Shown piece after piece: positions 7,664-14,059 of a stretch of DNA of 64,000 nt. The notes below the pieces were generated by a model. That model saw only the letters and a program-made list of their open reading frames with translations, was not told the origin of the DNA and did no database searches. Source of the stretch: VRUE01 sp963770315 (GTDB lineage: Bacteria > Actinomycetota > Thermoleophilia > Solirubrobacterales > 70-9); NCBI GenBank assembly GCA_963770315.1, contig CAVYPC010000002.1:2666001-2730000 (forward strand). Direction: 5' to 3'. Each line of letters begins with the position of its first letter. Position 1 is the first letter of the stretch. The translations under genes and the position numbers were made by a program.

Positions 7664-9819
7664 TTGCCGGCCGCGGCCCCGCCGCCGACGCCCGCACCGC
7701 CCCCGCTGCCGTATTCGGGTGGCGGCGGTGGCACCGGCGTCGGTTCCTGCCCCGCGCCCGGCGCGTAGGCGTTGGGGTCATAGCCGCCGGTTGCTTCCTT
7801 CCCCAGCCGTTCCGCTTCGCTTTCCTCTCCTCCCCCGCCAGACGGAGAGTTACCGGTGCCGATACCGCCGTCGATGCCGGGCCCGGAGGAGGTGAAGCGG
7901 CCGTAGAACGGAGCCCAGGCGATCGGCTGCTTCGGCTGGCTGAATTCCTCGCAGGGGACTTCCGCGTTCGAGTAGAGCGAGTGCCAGATTTCGGCCGGGA
8001 AGGTGCCGCCGTAGACGGTCGTGCCGTGGACGCTGGTCATTTCGATCTCGTTGGACTGTGGGTAGCCGACCCAGACCGCCGTCGCCAGGTTGGGCTGGAT
8101 GCCGGCGAACCAGGCATCGGTGAAGTTGTCGGTCGTGCCGGTCTTGCCGCCCTGGCCCGGGCAGCCGGTGTAGGCGCCGGTGCCGGTGCCTTCGGTGATG
8201 TTGTCGTGGAGGAGGCGCCACACCTGGTAGGCGACAGCTTCCGGCACCACCCGTTTCGGATCGGGACGCTCGGGACGCTCGACCCTCCCATCCGGGAAGA
8301 CGACACGCCGGATCGCGACCGGATCGCGATGGATTCCCCCGGCGGCGAGGGTCGCGTAGGCGTCGGTCAGTTCCAGCGGAGAGACGCCGATCCGCAGGCC
8401 GCCGATCCCCTCCGCCGGGATGCCGTCGAGTTCGGATTCGATCCCCATCGACTTCGCCGTCGACGCGACCCGTTGCGGCCCGACGTCGAGGTCGAGCTGG
8501 GCGAAGACCGTGTTGTCGGAGGCGACGGTCGCCTCTTGCAGGTTGATCCGGCCCAGGTAGCCCTCGTCGGCGGTGCTCACTTCCCAGTGGCCCCATTTGG
8601 GCAGGTCGAGGTCGAGGTGCTTGGAGGTGTAGTAGGTCGAGTAGGGGTCGATTCCCTGCTTGATCGCCGTGGTCAGGACGAAGGCCTTGAAGGTCGAGCC
8701 CGGTTGCCGGTGGCCTTGCGCCGCCAGGTTGAACTTGCTCTGTCCGTAGTCGGAGCTGGAGACCATCGCCTCGATCTCGCCGTTGCGCGGGTCGATCGAG
8801 ACCAGCGCCGAGGAGGGGTCTTCGGAGTACGGGAGGGCGGAGCGCATCGCTTCCAACCCGATTTCCTGCAGGCGCGGGTCGATCGTCGTGTAGACGTCGA
8901 GGCCGCCTTTGCGGACCGTGTTGACCCCGTAGGTTTCGATCAGCTCGTTCTCGACGTAGTCGAAGAAGTAGGGCTGGCTCTTCTCGAAGTAGCCCTTGTC
9001 GAGGTTGAGCTCGAGCCCGCGCTCCTCGCCCTGCCGGGCGCGACGGTGGGAGATGTAGCCGAGGCTCGCCATCTTCGCCAGCACCTCGTTGCGGCGTTCC
9101 CGCGCCCCGCCCGGGTTGAGGACCGGGTTGTAGTCGGTCGGCGCCTGGGGCAGGCCGGCCAGCAGCGCCGCCTGCTCCAGGGTCAGCTTCCAGGCCGGCC
9201 GCGAGAAGTAGACCTTGGAGGCGGCCTGGACGCCGACCGCGGTCGCGCCCTCGAGCGTCCCGTAGGAGGCGGTGTTGAGGTACTGGCCGAGGATTTCCCG
9301 CTTGGAGTGGCGTTCGGCGTACTCGATCGCCAGCTGCGCCTCGATGATCTTGCGTTCGAGGTTGCGGCTGGGGTTGGAGATGCAGAGGTTGCGAACCAGC
9401 TGCTGGGTGATCGTCGAGCCGCCCTCGACGGTCTTGCCGGCTTCCAGGTTCTTCAGCGCGGCGCGGGCGATCCCCTCTGGGTCGATGCCGCCGTGGCTGT
9501 AGAAGCGCTCGTCCTCGATCGCCACGGTCGCCCGCTGGAGGCTCTTGGGGACGCGGTCGATCGAGATCGGGGCGCGGGCTTCGTCGGACTCGACGATCCC
9601 GAGCTTGCTGCCGTCGCCGGCGTAGATCGTCGAGTTGCCGCCCTTGTCGATCGGCTTGCAGGCGGCGAGGGAGGGCGCCTTGGCGGCGACGTCGAGCACC
9701 CAGGAGGCGATGCCGATCGCCCCGGTTGCGACCAGCGCGACGATCCCGATCGCGACGAAGAGCAGCTTGCTGCGAGCGCCTCCCCGGTGTCGCTGACGGC
9801 GACGATTGCGCTGCGTCAT
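7660..9819 (-). CDS. Class A penicillin-binding protein (transglycosylase/transpeptidase)
   Basis: The bifunctional 719-aa enzyme polymerises lipid II and cross-links peptidoglycan outside the membrane. It has a basic cytoplasmic tail and one membrane helix (about residues 18-40). A GT51 domain follows, with catalytic Glu102 in IEDERFYSHGGID and GGSTITQQLVRNL. The transpeptidase domain has nucleophile Ser375 and Lys378 in QPGSTFKAF, plus KTGTTDNFTDAW. The last 80 or so residues are a Gly/Pro-rich low-complexity tail. The ATG at 9819 is the natural start. The gene follows the MscS gene by 30 bp and overlaps the mannosyltransferase frame, which suggests a single leftward operon. Confidence 0.96.
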   Translation of the reverse strand: MTQRNRRRQRHRGGARSKLLFVAIGIVALVATGAIGIASWVLDVAAKAPSLAACKPIDKGGNSTIYAGDGSKLGIVESDEARAPISIDRVPKSLQRATVAIEDERFYSHGGIDPEGIARAALKNLEAGKTVEGGSTITQQLVRNLCISNPSRNLERKIIEAQLAIEYAERHSKREILGQYLNTASYGTLEGATAVGVQAASKVYFSRPAWKLTLEQAALLAGLPQAPTDYNPVLNPGGARERRNEVLAKMASLGYISHRRARQGEERGLELNLDKGYFEKSQPYFFDYVENELIETYGVNTVRKGGLDVYTTIDPRLQEIGLEAMRSALPYSEDPSSALVSIDPRNGEIEAMVSSSDYGQSKFNLAAQGHRQPGSTFKAFVLTTAIKQGIDPYSTYYTSKHLDLDLPKWGHWEVSTADEGYLGRINLQEATVASDNTVFAQLDLDVGPQRVASTAKSMGIESELDGIPAEGIGGLRIGVSPLELTDAYATLAAGGIHRDPVAIRRVVFPDGRVERPERPDPKRVVPEAVAYQVWRLLHDNITEGTGTGAYTGCPGQGGKTGTTDNFTDAWFAGIQPNLATAVWVGYPQSNEIEMTSVHGTTVYGGTFPAEIWHSLYSNAEVPCEEFSQPKQPIAWAPFYGRFTSSGPGIDGGIGTGNSPSGGGGEESEAERLGKEATGGYDPNAYAPGAGQEPTPVPPPPPEYGSGGGAGVGGGAAAGN

Positions 9820-9849
9820 GCGCAGAGGGTACTTCGCTCCTGACGCCGC

Positions 9850-10326
9850 TCAGGCCTGCGTGTCGGCGGTCGAGAGGTTGTGGACGATCCCCTCGACCAG
9901 CAGCTGGTTGGGGATGACCACCGCGGTGCCGTCGCCAGGGTCGACGTAGGTGTAGGAGAGCGTGATGTCGAGGACGCGGCCCTCGACGTCTTCGAAGGAG
10001 ATCCGGTCGCCGATCCGGATCGGCTGGGAGATCGCCAGCTGCACCCCGGCGACCATGTTGGCGATCGTGTGCTGGGCGGCGAAGCCGATGATCGCGGCCA
10101 GCACCGCGGTCGAAGCGAGGATGCCGGTGGCGAGTCGCTTGAACTCGGTGAACTGGCTCAGCGCGATAGCTACCAAGACCAAGAAGACGACCAAGAACAG
10201 CAGCCGGCGCAGGAAGCGCAGGCGCGTCCGGGTGGACCGCGAGACCTGTTTGACTGCCGGGGTGATGGACGGCAAGTTAGCTGTAGGTGGAGACCCAGGG
10301 GGTCGCTCCGGCGGAGCGAACAGCAT
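9850..10326 (-). CDS. Small MscS-family mechanosensitive channel
   Basis: The 158-aa protein keeps the pore region ILASTAVLAAIIGFAAQHTIANMV and the following beta domain QPIRIGDRISFEDVEGRV, the MscS hallmark. There is one clear helix before the pore, so this is a minimal MscS-like channel for osmotic protection. The ATG at 10326 lies in the loop of a 27-bp inverted repeat and shares the tetranucleotide CATG with the divergent CPBP gene. The first residues (MLFAPPERPPGS) are therefore encoded by the repeat arm. A TTG near 10273 would give a repeat-free start. Confidence 0.85.
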   Translation of the reverse strand: MLFAPPERPPGSPPTANLPSITPAVKQVSRSTRTRLRFLRRLLFLVVFLVLVAIALSQFTEFKRLATGILASTAVLAAIIGFAAQHTIANMVAGVQLAISQPIRIGDRISFEDVEGRVLDITLSYTYVDPGDGTAVVIPNQLLVEGIVHNLSTADTQA

Positions 10327-10357
10327 GGAGGCTCCGCCGGAGCGACCCCCTGGGTCT
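10291..10357. repeat. Long inverted repeat, type B (27-bp perfect arms) forming the N-termini of two divergent genes
   Basis: Positions 10291-10317 and 10331-10357 are exact reverse complements over 27 bp with a 13-nt loop. The central part (GGAGC, AACAGC, GGAGGCTCC) recurs in the repeat inside birA (31581-31646), while the outer arms differ. Both flanking genes have their predicted ATG in the loop, and both encode an APPERPPGS-like N-terminus from the arms. Confidence 0.92.
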
Positions 10358-11017
10358 TTCCCCTACGCGACCTGGGGTCCACAGCTGGCTATCGGCGGCG
10401 TCTTCTTGGCGCTGGGCGCGGGGATCCTGCTGGGGATCCCCGCGGTGGTGATCGACCACCCCTCCGAAGGTGACCTCAGCAGCGCCGCCAACGCGGTCGT
10501 GCAGCTCGCCACCGCGCTCGGCTTCCTGCTGGTGCCGATCGCGATCGCCAGTCGTTGGGGGGAGTCCTCGGTCGGGGTGGCTCTGCGCCGGCTCGGGGTG
10601 CGCGGCTTCCGCCCGGGTGCGCTGAAGTGGATGCTGGCCGCGATCGGCGCCTACCTCGTCTTCGCCGCCCTCTACGCGGGCCTCTTCGGCTCGCCCCACC
10701 AGGAGGACATCGCCGAATCGTTCGGCGCGCTGCCGGTGCAGATCCTGCTGATCGCGATCGGGGCGCCGGTCAGCGAGGAGATCTGCTTCCGCGGCATGCT
10801 CTTCGGCGGCCTGCGCGAGCGCCTGCCGCGCCTCGCCGCGGCCCTGATCAGCGGCCTGATCTTCGGCGGCCTGCACGCCCTCACCGGGGTCACCGCCGTG
10901 CCGCCGCTGATCGCCTTCGGCTTCATCCTCGCCCTGCTCTACGAGAAGACCGGCTCGATCGTCCCCGGCATCCTCCTCCACATGCTCAACAACTCGATCG
11001 CGCTGATCGGGCAGTAG
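10325..11017 (+). CDS. CPBP-family intramembrane metalloprotease
   Basis: The 230-aa multi-pass protein contains the CPBP (Abi/CAAX protease and bacteriocin-processing) motifs: EEICFRGMLFGGL with the Glu pair and Arg of motif 1, GLIFGGLHAL with the motif 2 histidine, and LLHMLNN with the third metal-site region. Such proteases cleave within membranes, but the substrates are unknown. The start at ATG 10325 gives a Pro-rich leader followed by ATWGPQLAIGGVF, common in this family. No ribosome-binding site is possible apart from the inverted-repeat arm, so initiation may be leaderless or occur downstream. Confidence 0.9.
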   Translation: MEAPPERPPGSFPYATWGPQLAIGGVFLALGAGILLGIPAVVIDHPSEGDLSSAANAVVQLATALGFLLVPIAIASRWGESSVGVALRRLGVRGFRPGALKWMLAAIGAYLVFAALYAGLFGSPHQEDIAESFGALPVQILLIAIGAPVSEEICFRGMLFGGLRERLPRLAAALISGLIFGGLHALTGVTAVPPLIAFGFILALLYEKTGSIVPGILLHMLNNSIALIGQ

Positions 11018-11038
11018 GGGCGAGGTGGGAGCAAAGAA

Positions 11039-11060
11039 ACGGCCCGCTGAGGCGGGCCGT
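11039..11060 (-). terminator. Rho-independent-like terminator between CPBP and the tRNA
   Basis: A 9-bp perfect stem (11039-11047 with 11052-11060, loop TGAG) is followed on the minus strand by TTCTTTG. It is well placed to end the leftward tRNA transcript and may also act on the convergent CPBP mRNA. Confidence 0.65.
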
Positions 11061-11085
11061 CAGGTGCGGCAACCAGCTGATACCT
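11056..11085 (+). repeat. Inverted partial copy of the tRNA D/anticodon region
   Basis: Plus-strand GCCGTCAGG (11056-11064) and GCGGCAACCAGCTGATACCT (11066-11085) are identical to minus-strand 11246-11238 and 11235-11216 of the tRNA. In the leftward transcript this stretch is the complement of the tRNA's D and anticodon arms, located in the 3' trailer just before the terminator. Confidence 0.8.
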
Positions 11086-11164
11086 AAGCCAAAACTAGCA
11101 GAGCCGTCACCCCACAGGCCGCGTGATAATTGCACCTCGACCCAACCTTCGTATCTCAGACACA

Positions 11165-11256
11165 TGGCGGAGGGCGGGGGACTCGAACCCCATTCGGCTA
11201 CGAGGCCGAACTTCCAGGTATCAGCTGGTTGCCGCCGCCTGACGGCTTCACCCTCC
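11165..11256 (-). tRNA. Class II tRNA with selC/allo-tRNA-like fold, anticodon GAU
   Basis: The 92-nt minus-strand sequence folds as follows. The acceptor stem is 8 bp (GGAGGGTG with CGCCCTCC, one G-U), with discriminator G and an encoded CCA. The D-stem is 6 bp with a 4-nt loop (GCCGTC-AGGC-GGCGGC). The anticodon loop CTGATAC has U33 and anticodon GAU (11222-11220) on a 4-bp stem. The variable arm is long (TTCGGC-CTCGTA-GCCGAA), and the T-arm is 4 bp (GGGG-TTCGAGT-CCCC). The 8/4 acceptor/T geometry and the 6-bp D-stem are hallmarks of tRNA-Sec and of serine-accepting allo-tRNAs rather than of tRNA-Ile, which has a short variable loop. A degenerate pseudo-tRNA is possible. Confidence 0.65.
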
Positions 11257-11319
11257 GCTGCTCTGACCGTAGCCAACGAAATGGTTATTTCAGGCCATGT
11301 TTCACTCTTTTACAGACAA

Positions 11320-11348
11320 TTGACTGCGCTGTGACAGAGTCGTTACGT
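11320..11348 (+). promoter_or_regulatory. Possible sigma70-type promoter for the L,D-transpeptidase gene
   Basis: TTGACT (11320-11325) is a good -35 element, followed after 17 nt by a poor -10 (TTACGT, 11343-11348), about 37 nt upstream of the ATG. The local sequence is AT-richer than its surroundings. The weak -10 keeps confidence low. Confidence 0.35.
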
Positions 11349-11384
11349 TCGGCCAACCGGGCCATCCGCAAGAATGCCGGGCCG

Positions 11385-12368
11385 ATGAATCGCCGGCTCG
11401 TCCACGCTCTTGTTTTTGTCGCCCTGCTGGCGCTTCCGGCGGTTGCCTCCGCGAAGCAGCCTGCGGGGAACCAGACGGGCGCCGGCAAAGCGCCGCAGGC
11501 GCCGCAACAGGCGACGGTGAAGATCAGCGTCGGCAAGCTCAAAGGGGGCAAGGCGCCGATTTTCGGCACGGTGCCGATCTACGGCACGGTCGAGCCCTTT
11601 GCGCCGGAGCAGAGCGTCGACGTCACCTTCTACCTCGACGGCCACAAGCTGCTTGGGCGCGAGGCGAAGGTCAGCCAGGGCAACGGCGGCGCGGGTGTCT
11701 TCAAAGCCTCGATCGTCGTCCGCAAGGACGGCAAGTACGCGGCGAGCGCGCACGTGCCGGCCAGCGGCTCGCTGCGCGGCGACACCACCGTGCGCAAGAG
11801 CTGGCGGGTCAGCTTCCCCGCGTTGCACCAGGGGCAGTGCGGGCGCGTGGTCAAGGGCTTCAAAGGGGCGCTGGCGAAGATGGGCTACGTCTCCGGCGGC
11901 GGCTCCTGCTTCAACGGCCGCACCGGGCGCGAGGTGCTCGCCTACCGCAAGGTCAACGGGATGTCGCGCAACGAACACGCCGGCAAGGGCGTGGTGCAGC
12001 CGGTCTTCGGCGGCCGTGGCGGCTACCGCGTCCGCCATCCCGGCGCCGGCGAGCACGCCGAGGTGCCGCTCGACAAGCAGGTCCTGGTGCTCAGCAAGGG
12101 CGATGAGCCCTTCGCGATCTATCCGGTCTCGACCGGCAAGCCATCGACCCCGACGATCACCGGCGAGTACAGCTTCTACCGGCAGGAACCCGGCTACAAC
12201 GCGGAGGGCATGTACTACTCCTTCTACTGGCATAACGGCTACGCCGTCCACGGCTACGCCGAAGTGCCCAACTACGCCGCGAGCCACGGCTGCGTCCGCA
12301 CCTTCATCGCCGACCAGCCCCGCATCTACGAACAGTTGCACTACGGCGAGCCCATCTTCGTCTTCTAG
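11385..12368 (+). CDS. Secreted L,D-transpeptidase (YkuD domain)
   Basis: The 327-aa protein begins with a cleavable signal peptide (MNRRLVHALVFVALLALPAVASA). A roughly 90-residue beta-rich domain and a peptidoglycan-binding-like helix region around KGFKGALAKMGYVSGGG follow. The C-terminal YkuD domain has YAVHGYAEVPNYAASHGCVRT, in which His and the SHGC Cys are catalytic. It would form 3-3 cross-links in peptidoglycan or attach proteins to it. The ATG at 11385 was chosen because the signal peptide starts there. pyrE begins one base after its stop, so the two may be co-transcribed. Confidence 0.92.
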   Translation: MNRRLVHALVFVALLALPAVASAKQPAGNQTGAGKAPQAPQQATVKISVGKLKGGKAPIFGTVPIYGTVEPFAPEQSVDVTFYLDGHKLLGREAKVSQGNGGAGVFKASIVVRKDGKYAASAHVPASGSLRGDTTVRKSWRVSFPALHQGQCGRVVKGFKGALAKMGYVSGGGSCFNGRTGREVLAYRKVNGMSRNEHAGKGVVQPVFGGRGGYRVRHPGAGEHAEVPLDKQVLVLSKGDEPFAIYPVSTGKPSTPTITGEYSFYRQEPGYNAEGMYYSFYWHNGYAVHGYAEVPNYAASHGCVRTFIADQPRIYEQLHYGEPIFVF

Positions 12369-12369
12369 C

Positions 12370-12936
12370 GTGGCCGATCTCGACGCCGCCAAACGGACGC
12401 TGCTCGCCGAGCTGCGCGAGCACTCGTTGGTGATCGGCGAGGTGACGCTGGCCAGTGGGGCGACGGCGCAGTACTACGTCGACGCTCGCCGCGCCTTGTT
12501 GCGGCCAGCGGGGCTCCGTGCCGCGGGCGAGCTGATCGCCGCCGCGGCCGTAGAGGCCGGAGCGAGCGCGGTCGGCGGTCCGGCCACGGCTGCGATCGCA
12601 CCCTCCTGCGCTGCCCTCGCGGTTTCCGCCGGGGACGATCTGGTCGCCTTCTTCGTCCGTGGCGAGCGCAAGCAGCACGGCCTGCAGCGCTGGGTCGAGG
12701 GCCCGGTGGACGAGGGCGACAAGGTGCTCGTCGTCGAGGACACCGTCACCACCGGCGGCTCGACCGTGAAGGCGATCGAGCGCATCCGCGAGCAGGGCCT
12801 CGAGCCCGTCGCCGTGGTCGCCGTCGTCGACCGTCTGGCTGGCGGCGGCGAGGCGATCGAAGCGGCCGCGGCCGCCCCCTACCGGGCCCTCGTCACGATC
12901 GACGAGCTGTATCCGGATCGCCCCGACCGCGGCTGA
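12370..12936 (+). CDS. pyrE: Orotate phosphoribosyltransferase
   Basis: This 188-aa enzyme makes orotidine-5'-phosphate from orotate and PRPP in pyrimidine synthesis. The PRPP-binding signature is visible as VLVVEDTVTTGGST, with FFVRGERKQHG providing the flexible-loop lysine region and GPATAAIAPSCAALA the orotate side. It starts at GTG 12370, one base after the L,D-transpeptidase stop. Length and motif order are typical. Confidence 0.93.
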   Translation: MADLDAAKRTLLAELREHSLVIGEVTLASGATAQYYVDARRALLRPAGLRAAGELIAAAAVEAGASAVGGPATAAIAPSCAALAVSAGDDLVAFFVRGERKQHGLQRWVEGPVDEGDKVLVVEDTVTTGGSTVKAIERIREQGLEPVAVVAVVDRLAGGGEAIEAAAAAPYRALVTIDELYPDRPDRG

Positions 12937-13056
12937 GCAGAGTCCCCAGTCCCGCGGCCGGCGGGCCGCCGTCGCAGCCCTTCGTGTACTTGCTATGTAC
13001 CCGTATGGGAGTCCGTGCTTTGCAGGGCTTTACATGTGGGTTGCAACAACGCTCTT

Positions 13057-13066
13057 TTCTACAAAA
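13057..13066 (+). promoter_or_regulatory. TTCTAnAAAA motif upstream of collagen cassette 1
   Basis: TTCTACAAAA lies just upstream of the -35 element. The same decamer pattern is found upstream of the first TetR gene (38492-38501) and twice upstream of collagen cassette 2 (40788-40797 and, inverted, 40838-40847). It is a candidate operator. Confidence 0.45.
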
Positions 13067-13075
13067 ACATTGACC

Positions 13076-13104
13076 TTGACATTAAAAAGGTCTTTGTTTA
13101 CAGT
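13076..13104 (+). promoter_or_regulatory. Strong sigma70-type promoter for surface cassette 1
   Basis: A perfect -35 (TTGACA, 13076-13081) is followed after 17 nt by TACAGT (13099-13104). Transcription would begin near 13111, giving a leader of about 105 nt. The region is unusually AT-rich for this genome. Confidence 0.75.
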
Positions 13105-13109
13105 CTCGC

Positions 13110-13214
13110 CACCGTCCGGTTGAGACGGCACAGGGACCAATAACCGAGCTTCGCCAAGGGAGTCGCAAGGGAAGCGGCAGGCAGAGGGGCTCACGGGACA
13201 AGGAGAGAGATTTG
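13110..13214 (+). promoter_or_regulatory. Conserved structured 5' leader of cassette 1
   Basis: The last 80 or so nt before the ATG are nearly the same as the leader at 40870-40955, including GAGGGGCTCACGGGACAAGG and the AGGAGAGAG ribosome-binding site. A small hairpin (GTCGC/GCGGC) has a counterpart with compensatory changes in the other copy (GGCCGC/GCGGTC), both around an AAGGGAA loop. It matches no riboswitch class I could assign. Confidence 0.55.
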
Positions 13215-13943
13215 ATGTTCTCGCCAATGCGCAACCGCTTCGGCATCCCGGGCGCGATCTCGGTGATCGCCCTCGTTTTCGCGATGATGGGCGGCGCCTA
13301 CGCCGCTAACAACAACGGCAGTGGCAAGGCCACCGCCTCGGCCAAGGCCAAGAAGGGCCCGCGTGGTCCGAAGGGCGCAACCGGCCCGGCAGGTCCACAG
13401 GGACCCGCGGGTTCCGCCGGCGCCAATGGCAAAGACGGCGCCCAGGGCGCCAAGGGCGACACCGGCCCGCAGGGACCGCAAGGCCCCGAAGGGCCTGAAG
13501 GCGAAGAAGGCTCCCCCTGGAGCGCGGGCGGCACCCTTCCGGTCGGCTCGACCGAGACCGGGGCCTGGTCGGGGTCGTCCCCCCGCTTCACCCTCGAAGG
13601 CGAAGAAGCGACGGAAGACACCACGGTCAGCTTCCCCATTCACCTCGCATCGGCGCCCACCTTCGTCTACGTGGCCGCGGATGCCGAAGGCCACACGAGC
13701 AGCGCAGCCGGCTGCGCTGGTGTATCGGGCGGCGTGCCGAAAGCCAGCTCGGGCAAATTCTGCGTCTACGGGGTCGGCCTGGTATTCGGGCCCTTCAACT
13801 TTCCGGGCTCCTCTATTGAAGTTTTCAACCCGACCGAAGGTGGGGACGCCAACGCCGCCCCCACCCCCGCGGGAGCCCTGCTCAGGCTCTCCTGCGCGGT
13901 GGAACGCTGCGTCAACCACGGCGTCTGGGCGGTGACCGGCTAG
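13215..13943 (+). CDS. Secreted collagen-like protein (cassette 1)
   Basis: The 242-aa protein has an N-terminal hydrophobic segment (AISVIALVFAMMGGAYA), a Lys-rich stretch, then about 17 uninterrupted Gly-X-Y triplets (GPRGPKGATGPAGPQGPAG and on). A C-terminal domain of about 130 aa begins SPWSAGGTLPVGSTETG and ends HGVWAVTG. Two Cys pairs lie in the C-terminal domain. The Gly-X-Y run should form a collagen triple helix, with the C-terminal domain as a probable trimerisation or head domain, as in other bacterial collagen-like surface proteins. ATG 13215 is preferred over TTG 13212 because of the AGGAGAGAG site. It is the first gene of the three-gene cassette. Confidence 0.88.
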   Translation: MFSPMRNRFGIPGAISVIALVFAMMGGAYAANNNGSGKATASAKAKKGPRGPKGATGPAGPQGPAGSAGANGKDGAQGAKGDTGPQGPQGPEGPEGEEGSPWSAGGTLPVGSTETGAWSGSSPRFTLEGEEATEDTTVSFPIHLASAPTFVYVAADAEGHTSSAAGCAGVSGGVPKASSGKFCVYGVGLVFGPFNFPGSSIEVFNPTEGGDANAAPTPAGALLRLSCAVERCVNHGVWAVTG

Positions 13944-14059
13944 CGCGAGTGAGACCGGCCTACCCCCGGGCGGCTTGGCTGCCCGGGGCGCGGGCCCTCC
14001 ACGCTCGATCGCCAACAACACACCGCAATCACTCACAGATGAAACAGCGAGGAGAGCAC

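Noticed and set aside
11165..11256. Reading the unusual tRNA as ordinary tRNA-Sec.
   Set aside because: The anticodon loop is CTGATAC, giving GAU rather than UCA, and no selenoprotein or sel genes are in the window.
13110..13214. Possible cyclic-di-GMP (GEMM-type) riboswitch in the collagen leaders, from ACAGGG...ACC and GGTAGAGGGGC-like wording.
   Set aside because: The P2 and P3 stems and the core GACGCAAAGCC sequence cannot be aligned, and the candidate is too short. Kept only as an unassigned structured leader.
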